DNA of 64,000 bases, from positions 21,045-85,044 of the forward strand of contig QZKI01000131.1 of the NCBI GenBank assembly GCA_003598055.1, in the 5' to 3' direction. A program made the translations under genes and the position numbers. The notes under the pieces are model-generated. The model saw only the letters and a list, made by a program, of their open reading frames with translations. It made no database searches and was not told where the DNA came from. Source of the DNA: Candidatus Abyssobacteria bacterium SURF_17 (GTDB lineage Bacteria; Abyssobacteria; SURF-5). Numbering within the stretch: the stretch's first letter is position 1; every line of letters starts with the position of its first letter. This document shows positions 16,077 through 24,351 of this stretch, piece by piece.

Positions 16077-17654
16077 ATGGATAAGATGGCTCGCAGTCAA
16101 ACGGAAACGTTCTTTGCGGCAATGCTGTGTCTTCTTCTCCTCGTGGCTGCCACAGGGTGTGGGCGGTCGGCCGAAGGAGAAACGTATGGGGAGATAGTGC
16201 AGCCGGCAATCGTTGAGGCGTTGGCCCAAAACCAGATCGAAACGCGCGTTGTGATGGCCCGGCCGGGTGAGTTCAAGAAACTGGAGCGCGCGCCGGTTCT
16301 CTTTGACCATCTCAAGCATGTCGATTCACTGAAGAAAGAAGGCTGCGGCACGTGTCACACACCCGACGAAAAAGGCAGGGTTACGTATGAATTCTGTGCC
16401 GTGAAGCGGGACATGGACAGGCAGGCCCTCATAAATGCCTACCACGAGAAGTGTATGAAGTGCCACGACGGACGCGATGAAGCCGCGAAAGAAGCACGCG
16501 CGCTCGGCTGCGGCGAGTGCCATGCGGAAAAGGCGGAATACAAGACCGTGGAATGGTATCAGGCCACATTCGACCATTTCCACCATATCGGTGAGATGGA
16601 GAAAGGCTGCGACACATGCCATCATCTCTATGATGAGCAGCAAGCCAAGCTCATATACAAGAAAGGCGAAGAAGTCGCTTGCGGAAAATGTCACAAAGAC
16701 ACGGACGAAGAAAACAAAGAATCGTTGAGAAAAGTGGGCCATACGAGTTGCATTGGCTGCCACGAGAAAAAATTCCTCGCGGCCGAGACCAAGATGGACC
16801 CATACGCATGCGGCAATTGTCATAGACCGGAGGCCAAGCCGCGGCCGCCCGAACCTAAGGCGCTCGTCGCTCGGTCATACCAGGCGGATCCGACAAATCT
16901 GCTTATAAGCTATCCCGGAACGATATTGCCGCCTGTCCCGTTCGACCATGAGAAGCACGAGAAACAAGGCGGCAAGGAGGACTGCAACAAGTCATGCCAC
17001 CATTTCCACGTGCGAACGCTCGTGGCATTCGACCCGCCTTTCCTCAAGACAGGCGACGCATGTCGGCAATGCCACGCGCAGTCCAAGGTCTCGATACCGG
17101 CTGACGCCATGAGTGCCGACAAGGTCTACCATGATCCGGAGGCGTCACATAGCTGCATCGGCTGCCACACCCTGAAAAAGAAAGAGGACGAATCAGCCAA
17201 AGGGCCTGTCACCTGCAAGCAATGCCATACGGGAGGAATAGCTCCAAAGCCGGTTCAAGTGGAACCAACTTCTCCGCCCGACAAGGGACCGGAAACTTAT
17301 GTGATTGCCCGGCTCACGCGGAAATACATGCCGGTGAAATTCCAGCATGCGATGCATACCAAGATGATTGAGGACTGCACCTATTGCCATCATCATGGTC
17401 CCGAAAAGGAACAACCCACATGCGCTACGTGTCACGGCGCGCCGCTTGACTTCACCAAAGTGACGAGACCGCGACTTCTCAGCGCCTACCATCGCATGTG
17501 CATGGGTTGCCATAAGAGCATGGGCATCGGGCCGGTCACCTGCACGAAGTGCCACGAGGAGAGAGAAGGCAGCTACATCCCGGGCCAGCGACTGCAAACG
17601 ACAAAGGCCATAAACCACGAAGTGGAACTCGCAGACATGGCGAATTCCCTGTGA
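16077..17654 (+). CDS. 15-heme HmcA-like cytochrome c lipoprotein
   Basis: 525 residues. An N-terminal hydrophobic segment ending LLVAATGC fits a lipoprotein signal with Cys about residue 28, so the protein is probably tethered to a membrane on the periplasmic side. I count fourteen CXXCH sites plus one CX3CH (CNKSCH near residue 320) and many extra His for bis-His ligation, as in class III cytochromes of the c3/HmcA group (HmcA is usually reported with 16 hemes, 9HcA with 9). It occupies the place that TmcA, a tetraheme cytochrome c3, has in described Tmc systems. It would act as the periplasmic electron entry for TmcBC and perhaps for Qrc. It starts 3 bases after tmcB. Confidence 0.85.
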   Translation: MDKMARSQTETFFAAMLCLLLLVAATGCGRSAEGETYGEIVQPAIVEALAQNQIETRVVMARPGEFKKLERAPVLFDHLKHVDSLKKEGCGTCHTPDEKGRVTYEFCAVKRDMDRQALINAYHEKCMKCHDGRDEAAKEARALGCGECHAEKAEYKTVEWYQATFDHFHHIGEMEKGCDTCHHLYDEQQAKLIYKKGEEVACGKCHKDTDEENKESLRKVGHTSCIGCHEKKFLAAETKMDPYACGNCHRPEAKPRPPEPKALVARSYQADPTNLLISYPGTILPPVPFDHEKHEKQGGKEDCNKSCHHFHVRTLVAFDPPFLKTGDACRQCHAQSKVSIPADAMSADKVYHDPEASHSCIGCHTLKKKEDESAKGPVTCKQCHTGGIAPKPVQVEPTSPPDKGPETYVIARLTRKYMPVKFQHAMHTKMIEDCTYCHHHGPEKEQPTCATCHGAPLDFTKVTRPRLLSAYHRMCMGCHKSMGIGPVTCTKCHEEREGSYIPGQRLQTTKAINHEVELADMANSL

Positions 17655-17747
17655 TGCCGCGCGCCGGGCCGAGAGGTATCGTTCCTGATACGACCGGCCA
17701 CTCCGTGGCTCGCGCCATCAATAATCATGCAAGGATAGGGTGCTCCC

Positions 17748-19541
17748 ATGGTAGAAACGGAATGGCAGCGGTGGCTGCACAGCCAGCTCTTTGAGCAGGT
17801 TCCGTGCTGCATTGCTGTCATAGACCGACAGTACAATATCGTCGAAAACAACCGCGCCTTTCGGGATGTGTTCGGAGAAGGCAAGGGCAAGAAGTGTTAC
17901 GAGATTTACAAGGGCAGGAAAGACCGTTGTCCTGACTGCATGGCCGCCCATACATTCGCCGACGGCAGACCCCGAGTGAATGACGAAGTGGGCATTGACC
18001 ATAGGGGGCGCAAGGCGAACTATCTCGTCCATGTATCACCCGTCATCGCCCCGGACGGGTCCGTGCCATATGTTGTAGAACTTTCCACCGACGTCACCGA
18101 AACCAAGCGACTTCAAAAGGAATATCAAATACTGTTCGAGCGCGTTCCCTGCTTCGTCATGGTGCTCAATAGAGACCTGCGAGTCGTTCGCGCAAACGAG
18201 CGCGTCCGCGAGGTGTTCGGAGAATGCGTGGGCGAACACTGCTATAAAATACTCAAGCACCGGTGGGAGAAGTGCGAGGACTGTCCTGCCGAGCGCACCT
18301 TTGCCGATGGACAATCCCACAGCTCGAAACATGAGGGGACGAACAAGCATGGCGAGAAAACCCACTATGTAGTAAACACGTCCCCGTTGCTGACGGGCAA
18401 CCACCATGTCGCTCATGTCATCGAGATGGCGCTCGACCTCACGGAAACGCACCGTCTGGAGAACGAGCTCGCCAAAGAGCATTTCCTCCGTGAAATCCTC
18501 ATCGAAAACTCCATGGACGGCGTCATTGCCACACAGCCTGATGGAGAGGTGCTGATCTTCAACCCGGCCGCCGAGCGCCTCCTGAAATACCGGGCGGAAG
18601 ACCTCCTGAAAAAACAACCTCCGGACACGCTGTTCCCATCTGAATTTCTCGCATTGAAGGAGTCCGGCAAAGATGTGTGCGTCCTGCCGGAAACAACAAT
18701 GGCCGCACGCGATGGAGAAAAAATCCCCGTTCGCTTCACTGGTGTGGCATTGAAGCAGGGCGATGAATTCATTGGAAGCGCAGCTTTCCTCCAGGATTTG
18801 CGCGAAATCAAGCAGCTCGAGCGAGAAAAAATCGAGGCCGAGCGGTTCGCCGCCGTTGGCCAGACCGTCGCAGGACTCGCCCACGGGATCAAGAACCTCG
18901 TCACCGGACTCGAAGGCGCAATGTATGTATTCAATACCGGCCTCAAGAAAGGCGAACAATCCCGAATAGACCAAGGTTGGGAAATGCTCAACCGTAACAT
19001 CGAAAAAGTGTCCGCGCTCGCAAAGAACCTGCTCGCCTTCTCGAAGGGTCGGACACTTAAAGTGGAATGGACTGACCCGAACGAGCTGGTGCGCGAGGTC
19101 GTGGCGCTCTTTCACGATGCTGCGCGTCAGAACGGAATTGACCTCGCCGCGGAACTCCAAGAAAATATCGAGCCGGCGCCAATGGAACCGCAAGGCATCC
19201 ACGAATGCCTGACGAATCTGGTCTCCAATGCGATTGATGCCTGCAAAACGAGCGATAAGCCGCGTTGCAGCATTGTCGTGCGCAGCCGCGAGGAAGGCGG
19301 TTCACTTATACTCGAAGTCGAGGATTCCGGCTGTGGAATGGACTCCGAGACCAGGCAGAGGATATTCACCAACTTCTTCACCACCAAAGGGGCGGGAGGA
19401 ACCGGTCTCGGTTTACTCATCACGCGCCGCATCGTGCAAGAACACGGCGGTACAATCTCCTTCGAATCCATCTTCGGTAAAGGCTCGTTATTCAGAATCG
19501 TATTCCCTCGACACTTATTGCCTCAACCTCCAGAAGCGTGA
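17748..19541 (+). CDS. Cytoplasmic triple-PAS histidine kinase
   Basis: 597 residues without transmembrane segments. Two tandem PAS domains carry the same Cys pattern (Cys 50/61/64 in KKCYEIYKGRKDRCPDC and Cys 165/176/179 in HCYKILKHRWEKCEDC), a third PAS follows (about 235-360), then a HisKA-like helix with GLAHGIKNLVTGLEGA, where the His is the phospho-acceptor, and a HATPase domain with NLVSNAIDAC, DSGCGM and GGTGLGL. The paired Cys suggest redox, metal or thiol sensing. Starts 93 bases after the 15-heme cytochrome with AAGGATAGGG upstream and may be co-transcribed. No receiver-domain partner is adjacent; the nearest regulator with a receiver is at 27781. What it controls is unknown. Confidence 0.85.
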   Translation: MVETEWQRWLHSQLFEQVPCCIAVIDRQYNIVENNRAFRDVFGEGKGKKCYEIYKGRKDRCPDCMAAHTFADGRPRVNDEVGIDHRGRKANYLVHVSPVIAPDGSVPYVVELSTDVTETKRLQKEYQILFERVPCFVMVLNRDLRVVRANERVREVFGECVGEHCYKILKHRWEKCEDCPAERTFADGQSHSSKHEGTNKHGEKTHYVVNTSPLLTGNHHVAHVIEMALDLTETHRLENELAKEHFLREILIENSMDGVIATQPDGEVLIFNPAAERLLKYRAEDLLKKQPPDTLFPSEFLALKESGKDVCVLPETTMAARDGEKIPVRFTGVALKQGDEFIGSAAFLQDLREIKQLEREKIEAERFAAVGQTVAGLAHGIKNLVTGLEGAMYVFNTGLKKGEQSRIDQGWEMLNRNIEKVSALAKNLLAFSKGRTLKVEWTDPNELVREVVALFHDAARQNGIDLAAELQENIEPAPMEPQGIHECLTNLVSNAIDACKTSDKPRCSIVVRSREEGGSLILEVEDSGCGMDSETRQRIFTNFFTTKGAGGTGLGLLITRRIVQEHGGTISFESIFGKGSLFRIVFPRHLLPQPPEA

Positions 19542-19645
19542 GATAAGACGTCCTAGCACCTTCCAAATTTTCCGTACATGAACGCGGATGCCGCAGCCCT
19601 CTTGCCTTGAGTTTCCCCTCCCCGGAATCTCCTCTTCCCATCAGT

Positions 19646-19682
19646 GTTGACTTTCTCAACAGGCCTCGTTGATTTTCTCAAC
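19646..19682. promoter_or_regulatory. Tandem dyads GTTGA-N5-TCAAC, putative NtrC-type enhancer
   Basis: GTTGACTTTCTCAAC at 19646-19660 and GTTGATTTTCTCAAC at 19668-19682 are near-identical dyads 22 bp apart, two helical turns, so they face the same side of the DNA. This is the classic layout of an enhancer for a dimeric Fis-type activator. The response regulator at 27781 is the likely binder (inferred). Confidence 0.6.
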
Positions 19683-19834
19683 AGCATAACCATATATTCA
19701 ATATAGACTTAACGAATATGCTGATTTTTGCAATAGTTGGTAGAGTTCTTGTTACACAGCGGGTATTCAAATAGAAACATTCGTAACCAACTGTCTCTCA
19801 ATGAGATACCGCAATTTAGCATGCCCCAATTCTG

Positions 19835-19852
19835 TTAGGCAAGCAAATTGCC
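19835..19852 (+). promoter_or_regulatory. Candidate sigma-54 promoter of the GcvH-like/HybAB operon
   Basis: AGGCAAGCAAATTGC has GG (19838-19839) and GC (19850-19851) 10 bases apart, a partial -24 (GGCA) and a full -12 (TTGC), giving a start near 19863. A second, weaker candidate, TTGGTAGAGTTCTTGT (19737-19752), has a better -24 start but GT in place of GC. Confidence 0.45.
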
Positions 19853-19945
19853 GTTATAGAATCACATGAGACGGGGGAAAAATCCGACCAGAACCGCAAG
19901 CTACAGAGCTCAGAGCTTTTCTGGTCACAAGGGGAGGATTTCATT

Positions 19946-20710
19946 ATGGCGCTAATCCTGGCTGTTCTCACTATGGGAGTGTTTGTCGCCGTCAGCCTAG
20001 TTTCTGAACTGATGAAAAAGAGAATTCTTCCGAAGACAGTTTCGGAAGGATTTGCGCTGCAGGCGGCGGTTGCGGGGTTACCCGAAATCGCGGAGCCACC
20101 CGCGGTAGTGGTACTGCCGACAGCGAAGGGGAGCACTCCGCGTATTGAAGGATATCTTGTGCCGCGCTCGCTCTATTATCATCAGGGCCACGCATGGGTG
20201 GCCCTGCAGAAAAGCGGGAGTGCGGTAATTGGTGTGGATGACTTCACCAGCAAGCTGGTTGGGACGCCTGATTCAATCATTCTGCCTCGGGTCGGCCAGC
20301 GCTGCTATCAGGGTGAGAAAGGCTGGACAATCAGCGCGAAAGGGAAATGCCTTGACATGCTTTTCCCCCTAGATGGCGAGGTTGTGGCAGTAAACCGGGC
20401 CCTGCTTGAGAATCCCGGGCTTCTCGCAAAAGAGCCTTACGGGAACGGTTGGCTCGTGATGGTCAAGACACGGAATCCGAAACGCAATCTGCGCAATCTC
20501 CTCTTCGGCTCTGTCGCGAAACGATGGATAGAGGAATCCGCATTTGCCCTCCGGTTCATGTTTAGCGGAAAGCTGGGGATCGTTCTTCCCGACGGCGGGC
20601 TGCCCGTGGAAGGAGCGGTCGACTATTTTTCTGAAGAGGATTGGAAGGAACTCAGTGTTCGCCTCTTCACAAATGAGCGAACTGAGGACGACTCTGAAAC
20701 GACCCTCTAG
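19946..20710 (+). CDS. Membrane-anchored GcvH-like protein 1
   Basis: 254 residues: one N-terminal transmembrane helix (about 3-22) followed by KKR, so the body should be cytoplasmic, then a domain (about 65-180) that follows the glycine-cleavage H protein fold: HQGHAWVA, IGVDDFTSKLVG, LPRVGQ, PLDGEVVAVNRALLENP and PYGNGWLVMVK. In true H protein a lysine 11 residues before the PxxG glycine carries lipoate; here that position is Gly and the nearest Lys is shifted by one (KCLDMLFPLDG), so lipoylation is doubtful. A C-terminal segment of about 70 residues (RNLLFGSVAKRW onward) is shared with the two following paralogues and not with H protein. First gene of the second redox operon; function unknown. 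Confidence 0.75.
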   Translation: MALILAVLTMGVFVAVSLVSELMKKRILPKTVSEGFALQAAVAGLPEIAEPPAVVVLPTAKGSTPRIEGYLVPRSLYYHQGHAWVALQKSGSAVIGVDDFTSKLVGTPDSIILPRVGQRCYQGEKGWTISAKGKCLDMLFPLDGEVVAVNRALLENPGLLAKEPYGNGWLVMVKTRNPKRNLRNLLFGSVAKRWIEESAFALRFMFSGKLGIVLPDGGLPVEGAVDYFSEEDWKELSVRLFTNERTEDDSETTL

Positions 20711-20728
20711 GGAAAAGGAGGCACGAAC

Positions 20729-21505
20729 ATGATCCCGGTCGCGATTCCCGCTGTCATTGGCGCACTGACGTTTCTCGCCATCTTCATATCAGCCCTCTTC
20801 GTGTTTGCCGCAGCGGACTACATCGTTGCGTTCGTCAGGACGCACTCCGTCCGCGGACTCGCGGCCAACGGAGCAGTCCTGGAAGCCGCAGTCGCGCCCG
20901 CCTCGGTGGCCGATACCGAGCACGAACCTGCATGGGCGCCCGCGCTACGCGCGAAGACGCGGGTGGAAGGATATCTGCTGCCGGAGACTCTGTTCTACCA
21001 CCGGGGGCACACCTGGGTGGCGCCTCAGGAGTCAGGCACAGCCCTGGTCGGCATAGATGAATTCGCGGCTAAACTGCTCGGCACGCCTTCCTTGATTGAC
21101 CTCCCTTGTGTCGGCGAACGGTGCAAACAGGGAGGCAAGGCCTGGACGCTTTCTCGAAACTACAAGAAGCTCGAGATGCTTTCCCCGCTGGACGGAAAAA
21201 TCGTGGCAATAAACAAAGAGGTGATTGAGAATCCGCACGTCCTGTCGACTGACCCTTATGGCCGCGGCTGGCTGATGCTGGTCAAGGCAACCGATCTAAA
21301 ACGAAATCTTCGAAACCTCCTCAATGGCAGCCTCGCCAGGAGTTGGATGGCTGATTCAGCGCTCGCGTTGCGGTCAATGTTCACTGGCAGGGTGGGTCTT
21401 GTCTTTCAGGATGGCGGCCTTCCTGAGGATGGAGTGGGCGACCATTTGAAGGCATCGGAGTGGAATGAACTTGTCAATCGCTTGTTCGGGCAAGAAGCGG
21501 ACTAG
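20729..21505 (+). CDS. Membrane-anchored GcvH-like protein 2
   Basis: 258 residues with a long N-terminal hydrophobic segment (about 5-35) and an H-protein-like domain (about 80-190): HRGHTWVAPQ, VGIDEFAAKLLG, LPCVGE, SPLDGKIVAINKEVIENP and DPYGRGWLMLVK. The expected lipoyl lysine position holds Tyr (YKKLEMLSPLDG), although lysines lie next to it. The C-terminal part (RNLLNGSLARSWM, then FQDGGLPEDG) is closely related to that of protein 1 (RNLLFGSVAKRWI, LPDGGLPVEG), so the two genes arose by tandem duplication. It starts 18 bases after protein 1 behind AAAAGGAGG (20713-20721). Confidence 0.75.
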   Translation: MIPVAIPAVIGALTFLAIFISALFVFAAADYIVAFVRTHSVRGLAANGAVLEAAVAPASVADTEHEPAWAPALRAKTRVEGYLLPETLFYHRGHTWVAPQESGTALVGIDEFAAKLLGTPSLIDLPCVGERCKQGGKAWTLSRNYKKLEMLSPLDGKIVAINKEVIENPHVLSTDPYGRGWLMLVKATDLKRNLRNLLNGSLARSWMADSALALRSMFTGRVGLVFQDGGLPEDGVGDHLKASEWNELVNRLFGQEAD

Positions 21506-21558
21506 TTTGTTCGGTCAGAGCAACCAATTCGGCAGTAATCGGAAAGGAGAAAGAAAGG

Positions 21559-22278
21559 ATGGTTCCAGTAACGATTGTGGGCCTCATTCTCGCGTTCCTC
21601 GCAGTGGATGTGTTTGTCCAAATGTTTGAGCGGAGCAGAGGCAAAGAGGTGTATGGATTCTTCATGCCGGACCCCGCGGCAGGGAATAGAGAAGGTTTAC
21701 CAATCCTTTCGAGAGTCATGGGCAGACTGAGGGATTTCGGGATTGCGCCATTGCGCAACGCATACTTCCATCCGGGGCACACGTGGGCAGCGGTGAGTGA
21801 ATCCGGAGACGCAAGAATCGGGCTGGACGCTTTTGCCCAAAAGGTGATTGGCCGCGTCGAAGCGATTGAGTTGCCGAAGGCGGGCCAGACCATCCGGCAG
21901 GGCCAACCCTTTTTCAGAGTCCGAAAAGGGAATCGCATGGCCGACTTTGTCGCCCCGATTGACGGTGTCGTCACATCAGTCAATGAGGCGGCGGCATCGC
22001 GCAATGAGCTGAGCCCTTCCGAGCACCTGTGCACGGTGGAACCAAGCAGACTATCGGAAAATCTGAAGGTGTTGCGGATAGCCGAAGATGCAGCACGATG
22101 GATGTACGACGAATTATTCGACCTCCACGAGATGGTTGCCGCCCGGCTCCCCAGACTGCAAACGGTGGGAGCGACAATGCAGGACGGCGCATTAGCGCTC
22201 GATGACCTACAGGGAAATCTTGATGACGAGGCCTGGAACGAGTTCAGGAAGCGATTCCTGATGAATGCTGAAGACTGA
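21559..22278 (+). CDS. Membrane-anchored GcvH-like protein 3
   Basis: 239 residues, the most divergent of the three. One N-terminal helix (about 3-22) followed by basic residues, then HPGHTWAAVS, IGLDAFAQKVIG, LPKAGQTIRQGQ and VAPIDGVVTSVNEAA of the H-protein fold. The lipoyl position is Asn and the next residue Arg (NRMADFVAPIDG), and the DPYGxGWL element is lost (SPSEHLCTVEPSRL), which argues against a canonical lipoyl carrier. The C-terminal region keeps the MQDGALALDD and EAWNEFRKRF pattern of its paralogues. It overlaps the open frame of the FeS gene by its stop codon, so translation is coupled. Confidence 0.72.
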   Translation: MVPVTIVGLILAFLAVDVFVQMFERSRGKEVYGFFMPDPAAGNREGLPILSRVMGRLRDFGIAPLRNAYFHPGHTWAAVSESGDARIGLDAFAQKVIGRVEAIELPKAGQTIRQGQPFFRVRKGNRMADFVAPIDGVVTSVNEAAASRNELSPSEHLCTVEPSRLSENLKVLRIAEDAARWMYDELFDLHEMVAARLPRLQTVGATMQDGALALDDLQGNLDDEAWNEFRKRFLMNAED

Positions 22279-22292
22279 TGGAGGAAGGACAG

Positions 22293-23099
22293 ATGCGCAA
22301 AGGGATGCTGATAGATACGACAATCTGCGTTGGCTGCCAGGCCTGTGAGGAGGCGTGCAGGGAAAAGAATAGCTTGCCCGAATGCAACCAATCGGACCTC
22401 TCCGCATGCAAGTTTACGAAAGTCTTTGAAAGGGGAGAATATTACGTTCGCAAGATGTGCATGCACTGTCTCGAGCCGGCATGCGCTTCGGTCTGTCCGG
22501 TTGGCGCTCTAAGGAAGCTGGAGGAAGGGCCTGTCGTATATGACGAGGATAAGTGTATCGGTTGCAGATATTGCATGCAGGCATGCCCATTTCAAATTCC
22601 GACATATGAATGGAGTAAGGCGCTCCCGCGCGTGAGAAAATGCTGGTTCTGTTATGACCGAGTGTTGGTGGGGGAACAGCCCGCGTGTGCGGCGGAATGT
22701 CCGACGGGCGCGACCCTGTTCGGCAATAGGGAGGACCTCCTTGCCGAGGCAAGGAGAAGGATTGTGGAGAGTCCCGACCAATATCAGAAGCATATTTTCG
22801 GCGAGCGAGAGGTAGGGGGTACGTCCATGCTCTACCTGGCGGCTGTGCCGTTCGAACAAATCGGATTCAAATCCGGCCTTATCGAAAAGCCATTGCCGCT
22901 GCTCACGTGGGCGGTGCTTTCGAAACTGCCGGATTTTGTGCTCGTCGGCGGGACACTTCTTGGAGGAGTCGCCTGGATAATCAACCGGCGCATGACACTC
23001 GAAGAAGAGAGAATCCAACAGGCGAAGCTCGGCGGCAATCGTGACGCAAAATCACGAAACACGCTGAGCCGTCTCCTTGGTCGGCTTGGAAAGGATTAA
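22293..23099 (+). CDS. HybA/HmcB-type ferredoxin with C-terminal membrane helix
   Basis: 268 residues from ATG 22293, preceded by GGAAGG; an ATG at 22278 overlapping the previous stop is possible. Four Cys groups are visible: CVGCQACEEAC, CMHCLEPACASVCP, CIGCRYCMQACP and CWFCYDR with ACAAECP, enough for four FeS clusters. Near residue 215-238 a hydrophobic helix (LPDFVLVGGTLLGGVAW) anchors the protein, as in HybA and HmcB. There is no Tat or Sec signal, so the side of the membrane on which the clusters lie is open. It forms a pair with the HybB-like gene that follows and would move electrons between the quinone subunit and the 11-heme cytochrome or the GcvH-like proteins. Confidence 0.82.
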   Translation: MRKGMLIDTTICVGCQACEEACREKNSLPECNQSDLSACKFTKVFERGEYYVRKMCMHCLEPACASVCPVGALRKLEEGPVVYDEDKCIGCRYCMQACPFQIPTYEWSKALPRVRKCWFCYDRVLVGEQPACAAECPTGATLFGNREDLLAEARRRIVESPDQYQKHIFGEREVGGTSMLYLAAVPFEQIGFKSGLIEKPLPLLTWAVLSKLPDFVLVGGTLLGGVAWIINRRMTLEEERIQQAKLGGNRDAKSRNTLSRLLGRLGKD

Positions 23100-23145
23100 A
23101 GGAATCAAACGGTGGTCGTACTGATCAAAGAGAAAGGCTGACGAC

Positions 23146-24351
23146 ATGATCAAGAAGCTCATACAGAGGATGACGTTCTGGAAGCTGGTTCTTGCGACCA
23201 TTTTCCTCATGGGACTCTACATAAGTTATGTTCGGTTCTTCAAGGGCCTCGGCGCTTCGACCGGCTTGAGTGACAAGTTCCCGTGGGGCCTATGGGTGGG
23301 ATTTGACGTGCTCTGCGGTGTGGGACTAGCCGCCGGGGGGTTCACCATCACGCTTGTCGTGCATGTGTTCAACCTAAAGAAATACAAGCCGATTCTTCCC
23401 GCGACGGTATTGAGCGCGTTTCTGGGGTATCTCCTTGTAAACGCCGGGCTGCTCTTTGACATTGGGCGTCCTTACCGGGTCTGGCATCCGCTCATCATGT
23501 GGAACCCGCACTCGGTCATGTTTGAGGTGGCCTGGTGCGTGATGCTCTACACAGCCGTTCTTTCGATGGAGTTCAGCCCGCTGGTCTTCGAACGGTTGAA
23601 CTGGGAAAAGCCCAAAAAAATTGTGAAATCAATCACGATTCCACTCGTGATACTCGGATTCATATTATCAAGCCTGCACCAGTCATCGTTAGGGACGGTG
23701 TTCCTGATTGTGCCCGGCAGGTTGCATCCTCTGTGGTACAGTCCGATTTTGCCGCTGATGTTCTTCACGTCGGCGATAGCGACGGGACTGTCCATGGTCA
23801 TATTTGAATCCTATTTGAGCCGTCGGGCATTCAAGAAGAGACTGGAGTTGGACCTGCTGAGCGGGCTTGGCAGGGTTATCTGTGTTGTGCTGGCGGTCTA
23901 CTTTGTGCTCAAGATGAAGGACTTGTATAACCGCGGCGCGCTAGCGTTTCTCCTTGACGGCAGTCATGAAAGCAAGATGTTCGCCCTCGAAATGGTATTT
24001 GGAGTTGTAGTTCCGCTCATACTCTTCAGTCAAAGGAAGGTGCGCGAAAGTCAGGGCGGCCTCTTCATCGCATCACTTATGGTAGTCCTCGGGTTCGTTA
24101 TTAACAGGCTCAATGTCAGCATAACGGGCATGCTGCGGTCTTCGGGCGTAAATTATTTCCCTTCGTGGATGGAGATAGGGGCCACAGTGTTCCTTGTCGC
24201 GGTTGGATTCGCGTTGTTTGCCGCTGCCGTCAAGTATCTTCCGGTATTCCCAAAGGAAGAGGCAAATGCCGAGAGGGAATTCGCTTACCTCACTCCGAAG
24301 AGGGCCAACAGCATTGGCTCATTGACCGCTGAAGCAGAGGCCAAACCATGA
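23146..24351 (+). CDS. HybB/NrfD-family quinone-interacting membrane protein
   Basis: 401 residues with about ten transmembrane helices. The HybB-type signature is clear: GASTGLSDKFPWGLWVGFDV followed by GVGLAAGGFT, then LFDIGRPYRVWHP, NPHSVMFEVAWC and SLHQSSLG, which are conserved around the quinone site in this family. It would oxidise or reduce menaquinone and exchange electrons with the preceding ferredoxin subunit. No hydrogenase or other catalytic subunit lies in the operon, unlike hyb or hmc loci, so the electron donor or acceptor is probably the multiheme cytochrome at 26383 or an unlinked protein. Confidence 0.85.
   Translation: MIKKLIQRMTFWKLVLATIFLMGLYISYVRFFKGLGASTGLSDKFPWGLWVGFDVLCGVGLAAGGFTITLVVHVFNLKKYKPILPATVLSAFLGYLLVNAGLLFDIGRPYRVWHPLIMWNPHSVMFEVAWCVMLYTAVLSMEFSPLVFERLNWEKPKKIVKSITIPLVILGFILSSLHQSSLGTVFLIVPGRLHPLWYSPILPLMFFTSAIATGLSMVIFESYLSRRAFKKRLELDLLSGLGRVICVVLAVYFVLKMKDLYNRGALAFLLDGSHESKMFALEMVFGVVVPLILFSQRKVRESQGGLFIASLMVVLGFVINRLNVSITGMLRSSGVNYFPSWMEIGATVFLVAVGFALFAAAVKYLPVFPKEEANAEREFAYLTPKRANSIGSLTAEAEAKP

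Larger units (their letters stand above)
19542..19945. other. Regulatory region upstream of the second redox operon
   Basis: No gene in 404 bases. It carries two GTTGA-N5-TCAAC dyads, two sigma-54-like promoters and a GGGGAGG ribosome binding site 8 bases before the ATG at 19946. Confidence 0.5.

Noticed and set aside
15123..16319. 398-residue minus-strand ORF
   Set aside because: Lies across tmcB and the start of the multiheme gene on the opposite strand and shows no domain signature; His/Arg-rich shadow.
18036..19202. 388-residue minus-strand ORF
   Set aside because: Antisense to the triple-PAS kinase, which has full domain support.
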